Shown here one piece after another: positions 28,253 to 38,987 of a DNA stretch of 58,506 nt. The DNA is from Chromatiales bacterium. GTDB lineage: Bacteria; Pseudomonadota; Gammaproteobacteria; SZUA-152. The stretch is taken from positions 1 to 58,506 of the forward strand of contig JALSGT010000100.1 in NCBI GenBank assembly GCA_026982555.1. Direction: 5' to 3'. Position numbers and translations under genes: made by a program. How positions within the stretch are numbered: the stretch's first letter is position 1; every line of letters starts with the position of its first letter. The notes under the pieces were generated by a model, which ran no database searches, was not told the DNA's origin, and saw only the letters and a program-made list of their open reading frames with translations.

Positions 28253-29590
28253 TCATCCGTCTGCTGCTTCCCGATTCAACTTGCGTAAATAACCCAGACG
28301 TTCACTGATTTTTATTTCCAGCCCGCGCTCTACAGGATGATAGTATATTCTCTCTCCCAAAGCCTCCGGGAAGTATTTCTCGCCTGCGGAAAAGCCATCA
28401 GCCTCATCATGGGAGTAACGATATTCCTTACCATAATCCAGCTCCTTCATTAATTTTGTCGGCGCGTTACGCAGGTGCAATGGCACCTCCTGCGATCCTT
28501 CATTGCGGGCATCACGCATGGCGGTATTAAAAGCCGTATACACGGCATTGCTTTTGGGTGCGCAGGCGAGATACACCACGGCCTGTGCCAGCGCCAACTC
28601 ACCTTCAGGACTGCCCAGCCGCTCTTGCGTATCCCAGGCATTAAGCGCCAGTTGCAAACCACGCGGGTCGGCATTACCAATGTCTTCCGAAGCCATGCGC
28701 ACAATGCGGCGTGCAACGTACAAAGGATCACAGCCGCCATCCAGCATGCGGGTCATCCAGTACAATGCAGCATCCGGATTGGAGCCACGTACCGATTTAT
28801 GCATCGCGGAAATCTGGTCGTAAAAAGCCTCGCCACCTTTATCGAAACGCCGCAGTCCACCCGCAAGCACCTCAGTCAACAAGGTTTGTGTGATGCGTTC
28901 TTCACCCTGTTCATCAGGCTCGGTCAAATCAGCGGCGATCTCCAATAAATTGAGCGCGCGTCGTGCATCACCATCGGCGGCCTGCGCCAGCAAGTCGCGC
29001 ATCGCATCATCCACCTGCAAATCACGCTCGCCCAGGCCACGCTCCGTATTTGCTAACGCACGATTAACCACCTCACGGATTTCTTCGACACTCAGGGATT
29101 TGAGTACATACACCCGTGCCCGCGATAGCAATGCATTGTTTAATTCAAACGAGGGGTTTTCTGTGGTGGCACCGATAAAAGTGACGGTGCCATCTTCCAC
29201 AAAGGGCAAAAAAGCATCCTGCTGGGATTTGTTAAAACGATGTACTTCATCCACAAACAACACTGTGGCCCGGCCTTGTTCGTTGCGTAAACGTTGTGCC
29301 ATATCGATAGCGGCACGGATATCTTTCACACCCGAAAGCACCGCTGAAAGGCTGATAAATTCTGCCGCAGCACGCCGTGCAATCATCCGTGCCAGCGTTG
29401 TTTTTCCAGTACCTGGTGGCCCCCAGAACACCATGGAATGCAGCTTGTCTGATTCAATAGCCAATCGTAACGGCTTACCTTCAGCTAACAGGTGTGATTG
29501 TCCGCAATACTCCGACAACTCACGCGGACGCATGCGGTCAGCCAGCGGGTGACTCAATGGATCATCAGATTGGGAAAAGAGGTCATGCAT
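28253..29590 (-). CDS. rarA: Replication-associated recombination ATPase RarA (MgsA)
   Basis: RarA is a clamp-loader-like AAA+ protein acting at stalled replication forks. From the ATG at 29590 the first residues are the family's [20 protein letters not shown]. Walker A GPPGTGKT is at 57-64 and Walker [12 protein letters not shown] follows. The C-terminal [23 protein letters not shown] helices are also typical. The open frame extends upstream to 29809, but that part covers the gap and the 3' end of lolA and is not conserved. Confidence 0.93.
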   Translation of the reverse strand: MHDLFSQSDDPLSHPLADRMRPRELSEYCGQSHLLAEGKPLRLAIESDKLHSMVFWGPPGTGKTTLARMIARRAAAEFISLSAVLSGVKDIRAAIDMAQRLRNEQGRATVLFVDEVHRFNKSQQDAFLPFVEDGTVTFIGATTENPSFELNNALLSRARVYVLKSLSVEEIREVVNRALANTERGLGERDLQVDDAMRDLLAQAADGDARRALNLLEIAADLTEPDEQGEERITQTLLTEVLAGGLRRFDKGGEAFYDQISAMHKSVRGSNPDAALYWMTRMLDGGCDPLYVARRIVRMASEDIGNADPRGLQLALNAWDTQERLGSPEGELALAQAVVYLACAPKSNAVYTAFNTAMRDARNEGSQEVPLHLRNAPTKLMKELDYGKEYRYSHDEADGFSAGEKYFPEALGERIYYHPVERGLEIKISERLGYLRKLNREAADG

Positions 29591-29642
29591 AAATAACTGG
29601 AAATGGGAAGTGCAATTAAAGGAGACATTGTACCTCCCTCCT

Positions 29643-30314
29643 TTACCTTCCCCCTGCCTTTCCGCCGATGACATCGACACCCTTGGGCGGCACAAAGTCG
29701 AAACTATCGGCGGGTAACTTAACCCCGGTTTCCACATGACTAAAAGCCAGTTTTGTGACCTGTTCAAAACCGTCCACCAGCTCCATGCTGCGCAGGTGAT
29801 GTTTATCAAAGCCGAGTTTTACAGTGGTAAAGCCGGTATCTGCCTGCCTGGGTAACAACTGCACCCATAACAGACCATCATCCCTATCCGGCAACTCTTT
29901 GATGTCAAAGCGCTGTTTCACCCCGCCATCACCACTCAGCAATAACGCCGGCGTATCCCCCAGTGCCTCGTCCAGCGGTTTGACGATGACCTGCTCCAGA
30001 TCCACGTCATAAATCCATAGCTGCTTGCCATCGGCAATAATTTGTTGCTCATAGGGCAGGCGATAGTCCCAGCGAAATTTTCCCGGACGCTGCATCAACA
30101 ACGTACCCCGTGATTCTTCCGGCTGAACAAAAGCTGCACCCTGCACTGTTTGTACAAAATCGGCACGCATGGCACCTTTTGTGGCAAAAAAAGCATTGAG
30201 GCGATCAGTGGCCGGACCGGCAAATGCCGAAACCGCACCAACAAATAATAAGCCAGCAACAAATAGACGTACCAGGCCATCACGGTAAAAATATAAAAAT
30301 TTGAAAGAGAGCAC
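29643..30314 (-). CDS. lolA: Outer-membrane lipoprotein carrier LolA
   Basis: The 223-residue protein starts with a GTG and a signal peptide ending VSAFA. It then shows the LolA sequence pattern: [52 protein letters not shown]. It carries lipoproteins across the periplasm from LolCDE to LolB. The ftsK-lolA-rarA order is conserved, although a PEP-CTERM gene is inserted between ftsK and lolA here. Confidence 0.93.
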   Translation of the reverse strand: MLSFKFLYFYRDGLVRLFVAGLLFVGAVSAFAGPATDRLNAFFATKGAMRADFVQTVQGAAFVQPEESRGTLLMQRPGKFRWDYRLPYEQQIIADGKQLWIYDVDLEQVIVKPLDEALGDTPALLLSGDGGVKQRFDIKELPDRDDGLLWVQLLPRQADTGFTTVKLGFDKHHLRSMELVDGFEQVTKLAFSHVETGVKLPADSFDFVPPKGVDVIGGKAGGR

Positions 30315-30350
30315 GTTCAGAATCCCAACAGAGTGTAATCACTAATATTC

Positions 30351-30393
30351 ATAATCCTAGATTCCGCCGTTCAACGACGGAACCTAGGATTAT
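30351..30393. repeat. Hairpin related to the MITE-like element ends
   Basis: ATAATCCTAG at 30351-30360 pairs with CTAGGATTAT at 30384-30393. The inner arms TTCCGCCGT and ACGACGGAA pair with one mismatch around a 3-base loop. The ATTCCGCCGTT arm is the same motif as the right end of copy A read on the minus strand. It looks like two element ends joined without the core. Confidence 0.65.
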
Positions 30394-30570
30394 CAAGCAA
30401 AAATTCATCTTACACATTCCCGTGCGTCCTGTCCCTTGGGATCAACATTCTCGGCACACTTGCTGAATCCAACCCCAGGTTTCCGTTTGCTGTCGAAAAA
30501 CTTTACAAATAACCGCAGTAACCATTGCACAAAAAGTGTAACCCCTTGATAAACATCACACATATTATTA

Positions 30571-30586
30571 TGGAGCATTTCTTGCT
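30571..30586 (+). promoter_or_regulatory. Sigma-54-type (-24/-12) promoter of the PEP-CTERM gene
   Basis: TGGAGCATTTCTTGCT fits the TGGCAC-N5-TTGCW pattern with GG and GC at the exact 10-base spacing; two bases of the -24 box differ. It lies about 150 bases before the start codon. PEP-CTERM genes in XrtA systems are known to be under sigma-54 control (PrsK/PrsR). Confidence 0.6.
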
Positions 30587-30737
30587 GCTTTTTTAGGTAT
30601 AGGGAAGAACCGTCATTTGTTGAGCACACTGATTGTGCCGCTTTTTCAGGCCGCTTTCATCAGCTTAAAGCTCCACCGGAAGCATGGTTTGAGAAAATCA
30701 ATGACAACCTACAAACAGTGCGGACAGGAGAAACACT

Positions 30738-31445
30738 ATGAACATAAAACATCTCACTCACTCGTCCCTTCTCTTTGCTGCTATTGCCTGGTCCTTTTCA
30801 GCCCAGGCTGTTCCGCTCTCTCTAACGTCGTTAACGGGGTTGGTCGGCGGTTCCCCGGCCGAAACTGCCATCTATCGAGCAGACTTTTCTTCGGTAGGCA
30901 TTTTTGATCTGGCTTCAATCACCATCATGGATAACAGTTCAAGGCTGGGGGGGGCACCAGGTCGATTCAGTGGCTTCGACCTGGATGCCATCATTTTATC
31001 CGACATAAGCTGCACCACGGCTAGCTGTGTTGCAGGTCTAAGCGGCTTCAGTCTGTTTGATTACTCATTGAGCGGCACCTTCTTTACCCCCGGCACTCAA
31101 CGCACGCCCATGGACCCCCGACTCTTTGGCACCGATGCCGGGGGTATGAATGTCGATAATGCTGTTGCCACATTGGGTAATTTCGATGGCAATTCAACAA
31201 CGGGACCAGGTGCCAATGGCTTTGTTAGCATGGGAGACAACGGTATTCTGTCCTTCAACCTGACATCGCGGATTTCCACCGATGGCCTGTTCATGTATTT
31301 GGGTGAAGTAGGAAACAATGGCGAGGTGGCTGCCTCATCTATCGAAGTGTCAGACAGACCTGTCAGTGTACCCGAACCCGCAACTCTCGCCCTGATGGGG
31401 CTCGGCCTTCTCGGGCTGGGATTTTTAAGCCAGCGACACCGCTAA
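30738..31445 (+). CDS. PEP-CTERM sorting-domain protein
   Basis: The 235-residue product has a signal peptide (SLLFAAIAWSFSAQA) and ends with a classic PEP-CTERM tail: VPEPATLALMGLGLLGLGF then RHR. The tail is recognised and removed by an exosortase, releasing or anchoring the protein during export, usually linked to exopolysaccharide. The body is beta-rich with one Cys pair (SCTTASC), with no catalytic motif. No exosortase is in the window. A -24/-12 promoter lies upstream and a terminator downstream, so the gene is monocistronic. Confidence 0.9.
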   Translation: MNIKHLTHSSLLFAAIAWSFSAQAVPLSLTSLTGLVGGSPAETAIYRADFSSVGIFDLASITIMDNSSRLGGAPGRFSGFDLDAIILSDISCTTASCVAGLSGFSLFDYSLSGTFFTPGTQRTPMDPRLFGTDAGGMNVDNAVATLGNFDGNSTTGPGANGFVSMGDNGILSFNLTSRISTDGLFMYLGEVGNNGEVAASSIEVSDRPVSVPEPATLALMGLGLLGLGFLSQRHR

Positions 31446-31465
31446 ACAACCACAGCGCACCCAGC

Positions 31466-31500
31466 AAGGCTCCGTCACCCCGCAGGTGACAGAGCCTTTG
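31466..31500. terminator. Terminator between PEP-CTERM gene and ftsK
   Basis: AAGGCTC-GTCACC pairs with GGTGAC-GAGCCTT with a single internal mismatch and a short loop, followed by TTT. It sits between convergent genes and can serve both directions. Confidence 0.75.
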
Positions 31501-31529
31501 GTAAAAGCGAAAGCGTGTTGGCGGAAAAA

Positions 31530-33845
31530 TTAATCCGCAGGCGGTGGTGGCGCAATCACCTCGCGTGAACCATTTGTTTGCACCGGACCTACTACACCGG
31601 CACGTTCCATTTCCTCCACCATGCGTGCGGCACGGTTGTAGCCAATGCGTAAACGGCGCTGCACACTGGAAATAGAAGCCTTGCGGGTCTCCGTGACAAT
31701 GCGTACGGCTTCATCGTAAAGGGCATCCATCTCGGCATTTTCATCAATTTCGCCCGGCATTCCCCCCATGTCGGTCCCCAAGGCCGGACCTTCCAGCACT
31801 TCGTCGATATATTGGGGTTCACCCCGGCTTCGCCAGTCAGCCACAACACGATGCACTTCGGCATCCGATACAAACGCACCATGCACCCGGGTAGGAATGC
31901 TGGTGCCCGGTGGCAGATAAAGCATGTCACCATGACCCAGCAACTGCTCGGCACCACCTTGATCAAGAATAGTGCGCGAATCTACCTTGGCCGATACCTG
32001 AAAAGCCATGCGAGTGGGTATATTGGCTTTAATCAGTCCGGTGAGCACGTCAACGGAGGGACGTTGCGTCGCCAGGATCAGATGCATACTGGCAGCACGG
32101 GCTTTTTGCGCAAGCCGGGCGATAAGCTCTTCCACTTTTTTGCCCACAGTCATCATCATGTCGGCCAGCTCATCCACCACCACGACAATCTGCGGCATGG
32201 TTTCCAGGAGTTTTTCATCGCCTTCCATAATGGGCTTGAAGAAGGGATCTTTGAGCGGCTCACCTGCTTCGATAGCATCGTTCACCTTACGATTGAAACC
32301 AGCCACATTACGCACACCCATGTGCGCCATAAGTTTGTAACGGCGCTCCATTTCTGCCACACACCAGCGCAGCGCATTGGCAGCCTCTTTCATATCAGTC
32401 ACTACAGGGGCTAACAGATGCGGAATACCTTCGTATACCGACAGTTCCAGCATCTTGGGATCAATCATGATCATGCGCACTTCACCGGGCGTGGCGTTGT
32501 ACAACACACTCAGCACCATGGCATTGAGGCCCACAGATTTGCCCGAGCCCGTGGTACCTGCCACCAGCAGGTGGGGCATTCTGGCCAAATCCGCTACCAC
32601 GGCAGTACCGGAGATATCCACACCCAGAGCCAGGGTCAGCGGTGAATTCGCTTTTTCGTATTGTTCGGATTTAATGATTTCCGACAAACGCACAATTTCG
32701 CGGTGTTCATTGGGCAACTCCAAACCGATGGTGGATTTACCCGGAATCACCTCCACCACACGCACGCTGATGGCCGATAACGAGCGTGCCAGATCCTTGG
32801 CCAAATTCGTGATTTTGCTCACCTTGAGGCCCGGCGCAAGATCCAGCTCATAACGTGTCACCACCGGGCCGGGATGCACTTCCACCACTTGCGCTTCCAC
32901 ACCGAAATCTGCCAGCTTCAATTCCACTTGCCGGGAAATGGCCTCCAGCGCCGAGGTGGACACATCAGCCTTGCGTGCCTCGGCCGGGTCCAGCAGGGAC
33001 AACGCAGGCAAACCGCCTTCCACAGGCATATCAAACAGCGGTACCTGACGTTCCTTTTCTTCCCGCGCCGACACCTTGGCCACCGGTTTAATCACCGGTT
33101 CAATGCGCAAGGGCTTACGCACAGCGATCTTGCTCTGATCAATTTTGATGGAGGCTTCGCGTTTTTGGCGTGCGCGGCGACCGGCAATTTCATCACGCAG
33201 ATTGAGGAATCCTTCACGCACCCGGGCAATGACATTCAGAGTGGCCCGCCCGATGACATCCATCAACCATAACCACGACAGACTGGTCAACAAAGTCACC
33301 CCCGTGAGAAACAACGCCAACAAAAACAACGTGCCCCCCAGAGGATTAACGATACTCACCAATCCCGAGCCCACCACGTTGCCCAGCACGCCGCCCGGGC
33401 CTTCCGGCAAATGTGCAAAATCAGCAAAATGCAGTTCGGCCAGCCCCGTGCCTGCCCCTAAAGTGAGGAAAAACCCTGCCGTACGCAACGCACCATGGCG
33501 CAAATCAAACGCCGCTTCCGGCTGCTTGCGTCCTGTGAACAGTAACCAGCCCAGATAAGCCACTCCCACCGGTACCAGATAAGAGAGATAACCAAACAAA
33601 AGGAGGAAAATATCCGCGAACCACGCACCCACCATACCCCCCGCATTAACGATGGTATTGCCCGTTTCGCTGTGCGACCAGCCGGGATCCTGCACATCAT
33701 AGGTACCGAGTGAGGCCAACAGATACAAGGCCGTAGTGCCAAAAATGATCAACGCACCCTCGCGCAGGCCACGAATCATATGCGCCGCGAGGGGGGTGCT
33801 GTTTTTTTGCTTATTTTTTGAAATCGATGTTTTTACGTGTGCCAC
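31530..33845 (-). CDS. ftsK: DNA translocase FtsK
   Basis: FtsK couples division to chromosome segregation. The 771-residue product has four membrane helices in the first ~200 residues, a short linker, an alpha/beta RecA-like motor with Walker A GTTGSGKS (about residue 430) and IVVVVDELADMMM, and a C-terminal winged-helix gamma domain for KOPS reading (SSVQRRLRIGYNRAARMVEEME). The linker is much shorter than in E. coli (1329 residues) but usual for other bacteria. The start is a GTG at 33845. Confidence 0.96.
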   Translation of the reverse strand: MAHVKTSISKNKQKNSTPLAAHMIRGLREGALIIFGTTALYLLASLGTYDVQDPGWSHSETGNTIVNAGGMVGAWFADIFLLLFGYLSYLVPVGVAYLGWLLFTGRKQPEAAFDLRHGALRTAGFFLTLGAGTGLAELHFADFAHLPEGPGGVLGNVVGSGLVSIVNPLGGTLFLLALFLTGVTLLTSLSWLWLMDVIGRATLNVIARVREGFLNLRDEIAGRRARQKREASIKIDQSKIAVRKPLRIEPVIKPVAKVSAREEKERQVPLFDMPVEGGLPALSLLDPAEARKADVSTSALEAISRQVELKLADFGVEAQVVEVHPGPVVTRYELDLAPGLKVSKITNLAKDLARSLSAISVRVVEVIPGKSTIGLELPNEHREIVRLSEIIKSEQYEKANSPLTLALGVDISGTAVVADLARMPHLLVAGTTGSGKSVGLNAMVLSVLYNATPGEVRMIMIDPKMLELSVYEGIPHLLAPVVTDMKEAANALRWCVAEMERRYKLMAHMGVRNVAGFNRKVNDAIEAGEPLKDPFFKPIMEGDEKLLETMPQIVVVVDELADMMMTVGKKVEELIARLAQKARAASMHLILATQRPSVDVLTGLIKANIPTRMAFQVSAKVDSRTILDQGGAEQLLGHGDMLYLPPGTSIPTRVHGAFVSDAEVHRVVADWRSRGEPQYIDEVLEGPALGTDMGGMPGEIDENAEMDALYDEAVRIVTETRKASISSVQRRLRIGYNRAARMVEEMERAGVVGPVQTNGSREVIAPPPPAD

Positions 33846-33876
33846 GGTCGCCGTCCACTGATAAATCCGGGAAGCG

Positions 33877-34941
33877 TTATGTTACCTGTTTCAGCGCTGG
33901 ATGCACTACTTCTCCGCTTTGTACATTGATACCACGCGCCAACGCTGGGTTTTGTTGCCAATCTGCCTGCGCCAGACGGGAAACCCAGGGCGTTAATGCC
34001 GCCGACAGCGCCTGCGACGCCGTGCGCGGTACTGCGCCGGGCATATTGGTGACACCAAAATGGACCACTCCGTCCACCACAAACACGGGATCAGTGTAGT
34101 CCGTGGGCTTTGTGGTTTCGATACAACCACCCTGATCCACAGAAATGTCAATAATCACACTCCCCTCACGCATTCCCGTCACAGTATCCGCACTCACCAA
34201 ATGCGGTGCGCGCTCCCCCGTCACCAGTACAGCACCAATCAGCAAATCGGCATTCAGCGCCGCCTCGTGCAATGCATCCGGATAAGGATGCAGCCCCGTC
34301 ACGTTGTCACCCAGTGCGCGCATTTGCAACAGTTTGTCACGATTGAGATCAAACACCGTCACCTCCGCGCCCATGGCCGCTGCCAGCAACGCCGCATTGC
34401 CACCAGCCACTCCCGCACCCAGTATTACCACACTGCCACGCTCCGCCGCAGGCACACCGCCCAGCAAAACACCGCGGCCGCCCTGAGGCTGGTGCAGCAG
34501 ATGCGTGCCCACTTGCACCGCCACCCGCCCGGCAATATCACTCATGGGTGCCAGCAAAGGTAATTGCTGTTGATCGGTTTCCACCGTTTCAAACGCCACA
34601 GCAGTGGCTCCGCTTTTTTGCAAACCCCGCATCAATTCCGGCTCAGCGGCGAGATGCAAATACGAGAACAACAACTGTCCTTCGCGCAACATTGCCACCT
34701 CTTCCGGTTGCGGCTCTTTTACCTTAACCACCAGTTTCGCCTGGCTGTAAATCTCAACAGCATCTTGCACCAGCGTCACGCCCACAGCCCGGTAAGCATC
34801 ATCAGAATAACCACTTAGCACACCGGCATCCTCTTCTACCAACACTTTGTGGCCTTGTCTCACCAGTTGACCGGCTGCTGCGGGGGTCAACCCGACACGG
34901 CCTTCCAATGCTCTTATTTCGCGTGGTATGCCAATCACCAT
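33877..34941 (-). CDS. ald: Alanine dehydrogenase
   Basis: Ald converts L-alanine + NAD to pyruvate and ammonia. Features are MVIGIPREIRALEGRVGLTP, VKVKEPQPEE with the pyruvate-binding Lys, the His of SYLHLAAEPEL, the NAD-binding VVILGAGVAGGNAA and VDQGGCIETTKPT. The ATG at 34941 gives the family N-terminus (354 residues); an upstream ATG at 34974 is less likely. It follows ftsK on the opposite side of the division locus, upstream in the transcript direction. Confidence 0.93.
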   Translation of the reverse strand: MVIGIPREIRALEGRVGLTPAAAGQLVRQGHKVLVEEDAGVLSGYSDDAYRAVGVTLVQDAVEIYSQAKLVVKVKEPQPEEVAMLREGQLLFSYLHLAAEPELMRGLQKSGATAVAFETVETDQQQLPLLAPMSDIAGRVAVQVGTHLLHQPQGGRGVLLGGVPAAERGSVVILGAGVAGGNAALLAAAMGAEVTVFDLNRDKLLQMRALGDNVTGLHPYPDALHEAALNADLLIGAVLVTGERAPHLVSADTVTGMREGSVIIDISVDQGGCIETTKPTDYTDPVFVVDGVVHFGVTNMPGAVPRTASQALSAALTPWVSRLAQADWQQNPALARGINVQSGEVVHPALKQVT

Positions 34942-35213
34942 AATAAAAATGTCCGCTATATTGTTAATTAACATCTGTCAGAAAATATTTTGCCGCATGT
35001 TAGCACCAACACCTTCAATAAAACATGACCGGCACCAAACCAAAACTGTTTTTCACTTCGCACACATCGCTATCAACATAGTTAATGGGGAAATAACAGA
35101 TAAGTCATTAAATTTTTATTCCGCTGGCCGATAGTTGTAGCTCGATGGCCTGGCAATGAAAATCTCCTGATAATTTTTTGCGGTCACGTAACCATTAACA
35201 TTACGAGGAAATC

Positions 35214-35897
35214 ATGAAGCAGCATTTCAGCGGTGTACTAAATGGACTTGTCGGGCTTATTCTTGCTCTGCAAGTAATGTACCCGGCTCATGATGTATCA
35301 GCGATGACAGCGTCCGCCCAGGATGTTCATGAAATCGCTGATATCTGCATGTACTCCCAACGCCTGTTAAAAGACTACGCACTCATTGGTATGAAAGTGA
35401 TGTACCACGACCCCGCTGCCGATCTAATAAAAAACACGAACGTTATCGATCAATATATCACCAATTTGAAAAACCGCCATCTTAAAAAAATATTGGATAA
35501 CGGCATTCATGAGCTTGAAAACCTCTGGAGGAAAGTCAAACCAAAACTACTGGCAAGCCCCACCCAAAAACATATGACTCAACTGCATAAAGAAGTGGAA
35601 ACATTTTCCCGTCGTTGCGAAAAGCTCGCAGAAGACTTGGCCAAAGACTCTAAAATAGAGAGTGAACATAATATGGTGCTAATCGCTGAATTGGGTATGG
35701 AATCCCAACGACTGGCGGCACTTTATATGATGAAGGCCTGGGATGTTGCTGATAACAATTATTACGAAGAAGTCCAAAAAATAGTGGGTGAATACAAAAA
35801 TATTTACCGCGACCTGATGAAAGAAAATAACACCTTCGTTTCTCCCGAAATTAAAACCAAATTAAAAGCCACCCAAAAATACTTTCAAGTATTTTAG
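35214..35897 (+). CDS. Secreted helical protein, PilJ/NarX-type sensor-domain-like
   Basis: A GAGGAAATC site precedes the ATG. A signal peptide (VGLILALQVMYPAHDVSA) leads to an all-helical mature domain with AQDVHEIADICMYSQRLLKDYALIGM and, 150 residues later, a repeat of that pattern (AELGMESQRLAALYMMKAW). This resembles the paired-helix PilJ/NarX-type periplasmic sensor domain (PF13675), but without membrane helices or a signalling module. It is probably a free periplasmic protein. It is the first of a three-gene coupled operon. The family assignment is moderate. Confidence 0.6.
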   Translation: MKQHFSGVLNGLVGLILALQVMYPAHDVSAMTASAQDVHEIADICMYSQRLLKDYALIGMKVMYHDPAADLIKNTNVIDQYITNLKNRHLKKILDNGIHELENLWRKVKPKLLASPTQKHMTQLHKEVETFSRRCEKLAEDLAKDSKIESEHNMVLIAELGMESQRLAALYMMKAWDVADNNYYEEVQKIVGEYKNIYRDLMKENNTFVSPEIKTKLKATQKYFQVF

Positions 35898-35900
35898 TTT

Positions 35901-36014
35901 ATGACGGCAAGTGAATCTGGTCGTTTTGTACCAACCATGGCCGAAAAAAATGCAAGCAAAATATTTCATGAAATTCGTAAAATATTAAAATTGAAACAGG
36001 AGCTGATTGAGTGA
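35901..36014 (+). CDS. 37-codon ORF between the two helical secreted proteins
   Basis: ATG 35901 lies 3 bases after the previous stop. The ORF ends in TGA at 36012-36014, overlapping the GTG start of the next gene by 4 bases. The product is a charged helix (ASKIFHEIRKILKLKQELIE) without a signal peptide. It has no own ribosome site, so translation would rely on coupling from upstream. It may be a real small protein or only a device that carries ribosomes across the gap. Confidence 0.4.
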   Translation: MTASESGRFVPTMAEKNASKIFHEIRKILKLKQELIE

Positions 36015-36784
36015 AAAAGCAAACATTATTCACCCCGAAAGAATTTTTAGTAACATTTATTTTTCTGTTTTTCTCAAGCCAGGCTGCGGCCGATATCCGC
36101 AGCCTGCAACAATTAGAGGCTGCTGAAGACATTGAAATGGCCAGCCAGAAAATCACCAAGGCTTACTTTTACCTACACCAGGAGATTCGTATCGAACAAT
36201 CTGAACGCGACTTGGAAAACGGACTGGATTCAATAGAAAAAAATATCAACACCCTCGCCAACACCAAAGACAAAAAACAACAACGCATGGTGAAGTTCAT
36301 GTCCTTCACCCTGGATGAAATCAAAGAAATCATTGAAAAACCTTATACCAGCGAGCATGGCGCTTTGATGCTGGATTACAGCGAAACCTTACTGGAAGGC
36401 GCAGAATCGTTAGCCAAGAATCACACCCATAAAAAAGAAAAAATGCTCATTACCACCAAAAAAATGATTTTTCTTCTTGAACGTGCAACGAAATACTATA
36501 TTGCCTTTCGAGATGGGTTTTCTGACCACAATAATGTCAAACAACTGGAAAAGGCCATCAAAGAGTTCGAAGCCCACTTAAAAATTATCCGGGCCTATAA
36601 ATACCCAGCCGAGCCCCAAAGGGCTGTGAGCAGACTCATTGAATACTGGCCTATTGCCAAAAACTTTTATCTTGGCATTGAAAAAAACGACCTGCCGTTA
36701 ATCGTATCGGTAACAACCAACCATCTGGAAAAGTCGCTGGCCGTATTGGAAAACTATCACCATAATTTGGCTGAAGGAAAATAA
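36011..36784 (+). CDS. Secreted helical protein related to the upstream gene
   Basis: The start is GTG at 36011, after ACAGGAGC. A signal peptide (FLVTFIFLFFSSQAAA) is followed by a long helical domain with EDIEMASQKITKAYFYLHQEI and, later, KKMIFLLERATKYYIAFRDG. This is the same two-helix-pair pattern as the gene at 35214, so the two are probably distant paralogues of a PilJ/NarX-type sensor domain. No output domain is present. A ligand-binding or buffering role in the periplasm is possible. Confidence 0.6.
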   Translation: MKKQTLFTPKEFLVTFIFLFFSSQAAADIRSLQQLEAAEDIEMASQKITKAYFYLHQEIRIEQSERDLENGLDSIEKNINTLANTKDKKQQRMVKFMSFTLDEIKEIIEKPYTSEHGALMLDYSETLLEGAESLAKNHTHKKEKMLITTKKMIFLLERATKYYIAFRDGFSDHNNVKQLEKAIKEFEAHLKIIRAYKYPAEPQRAVSRLIEYWPIAKNFYLGIEKNDLPLIVSVTTNHLEKSLAVLENYHHNLAEGK

Positions 36785-36879
36785 CATCAAATGCAAACTC
36801 CGAAGAACTGACCGCCCTGACAATACTATACTGTGTGACGGGGGGGTAATCTACGACAATCAAAGGGAACTACCGCACA

Positions 36880-37713
36880 TTATATTCCCCCATCCTTTAA
36901 ATACCTGGCAAGACCATCCAGGTCCGGAAAAAGAGTTTTTTCGTGTATTTGTAACTTTTCAAGATCTTGCTTTATTTGGCCTTTATTAGCAGCCGGAACT
37001 TCAAACCAGTCTAATTCCTCCCACGGTCTCATTTCATCCTCGATATCCTCAAGCCCTTCGTTGATATATTTCCGGCCACTGTAAGTGAATCTTGCATGTT
37101 GGGATTCGATTCTTTTGTTGAAGACCCATGGCACAATAATTCTTGGCACATCAATTTTATTCACAAACAGGCCATCGCTGTCTTTTTTTTCATCGGCCAA
37201 AAGAATTCTGTTTTTAATTCCACTTCTATCCCGAAACCTAACCGTGTTTTCTTTTCTGTTTTTCCTGTTTTTTAACTTCAAATACCAAAACCTGCCAGGC
37301 CTGTCGTGCATTGCAACATCTCTCACAGAAAAGTACAGACCAATCAGCGGCTGGAGGGACCAGTCGATAAGCAATGTTGGCAGTCCGTGATGTTGAGCTA
37401 TGCAAAGCCATTCGTCCAGAGTCGGTGATTCACCTGTTGAAGAAAGAAAAGCATTACCAATATTCTGACTGGAAGCGTATCGTCGAAACCTCTCCAACAG
37501 AGCATATTGTAATTCAACAATACAATCCGTCGAACAGGAATAAAGCTTGCTGTACGACTCTATCACATCCTTGTTCCGCATGAGGCGAGGCTGCAACTTG
37601 TGCCCCTGTTCAGATTCACCTCTGTAAAAATATCGTATGTGGGGATGAGTTTTCTTTTTTGAAAACTCCTCAAGCAACCACGCAACCGACTTTATTTCTC
37701 TTCTTGGTTTCAT
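36880..37713 (-). CDS. FRG-domain protein
   Basis: The ATG at 37713 has an AAGGACG site. The 277-residue product carries the FRG domain, named for its (F/Y)RG signature: YFYRGESEQGHKLQPRLMR (residues 28-46), AQHHGLPTLLIDWSLQPLIGLYFSV and a basic C-terminal half. The domain occurs in accessory regions of many bacteria, often near toxin or defence genes; its biochemical activity is not settled. AT-rich composition and isolation between ald and trxB suggest transfer. No partner gene is beside it. Confidence 0.8.
   Translation of the reverse strand: MKPRREIKSVAWLLEEFSKKKTHPHIRYFYRGESEQGHKLQPRLMRNKDVIESYSKLYSCSTDCIVELQYALLERFRRYASSQNIGNAFLSSTGESPTLDEWLCIAQHHGLPTLLIDWSLQPLIGLYFSVRDVAMHDRPGRFWYLKLKNRKNRKENTVRFRDRSGIKNRILLADEKKDSDGLFVNKIDVPRIIVPWVFNKRIESQHARFTYSGRKYINEGLEDIEDEMRPWEELDWFEVPAANKGQIKQDLEKLQIHEKTLFPDLDGLARYLKDGGI

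Positions 37714-38987
<1,274 letters not shown>

Larger units (their letters stand above)
30315..30737. other. Intergenic region between lolA and the PEP-CTERM gene
   Basis: The region holds the hairpin at 30351-30393 and the sigma-54-type promoter at 30571-30586. A 74-codon minus-strand frame (30405-30629) crosses the promoter and has no ribosome site or known family. After the promoter there is a leader of about 140 bases; GGAGAAA precedes the ATG at 30738. Confidence 0.45.

Noticed and set aside
30405-30629. 74-codon minus-strand frame (cysteine-containing) next to lolA
   Set aside because: It overlaps the sigma-54 promoter on the other strand, lacks a ribosome site and has no recognised relatives; it cannot be excluded fully.
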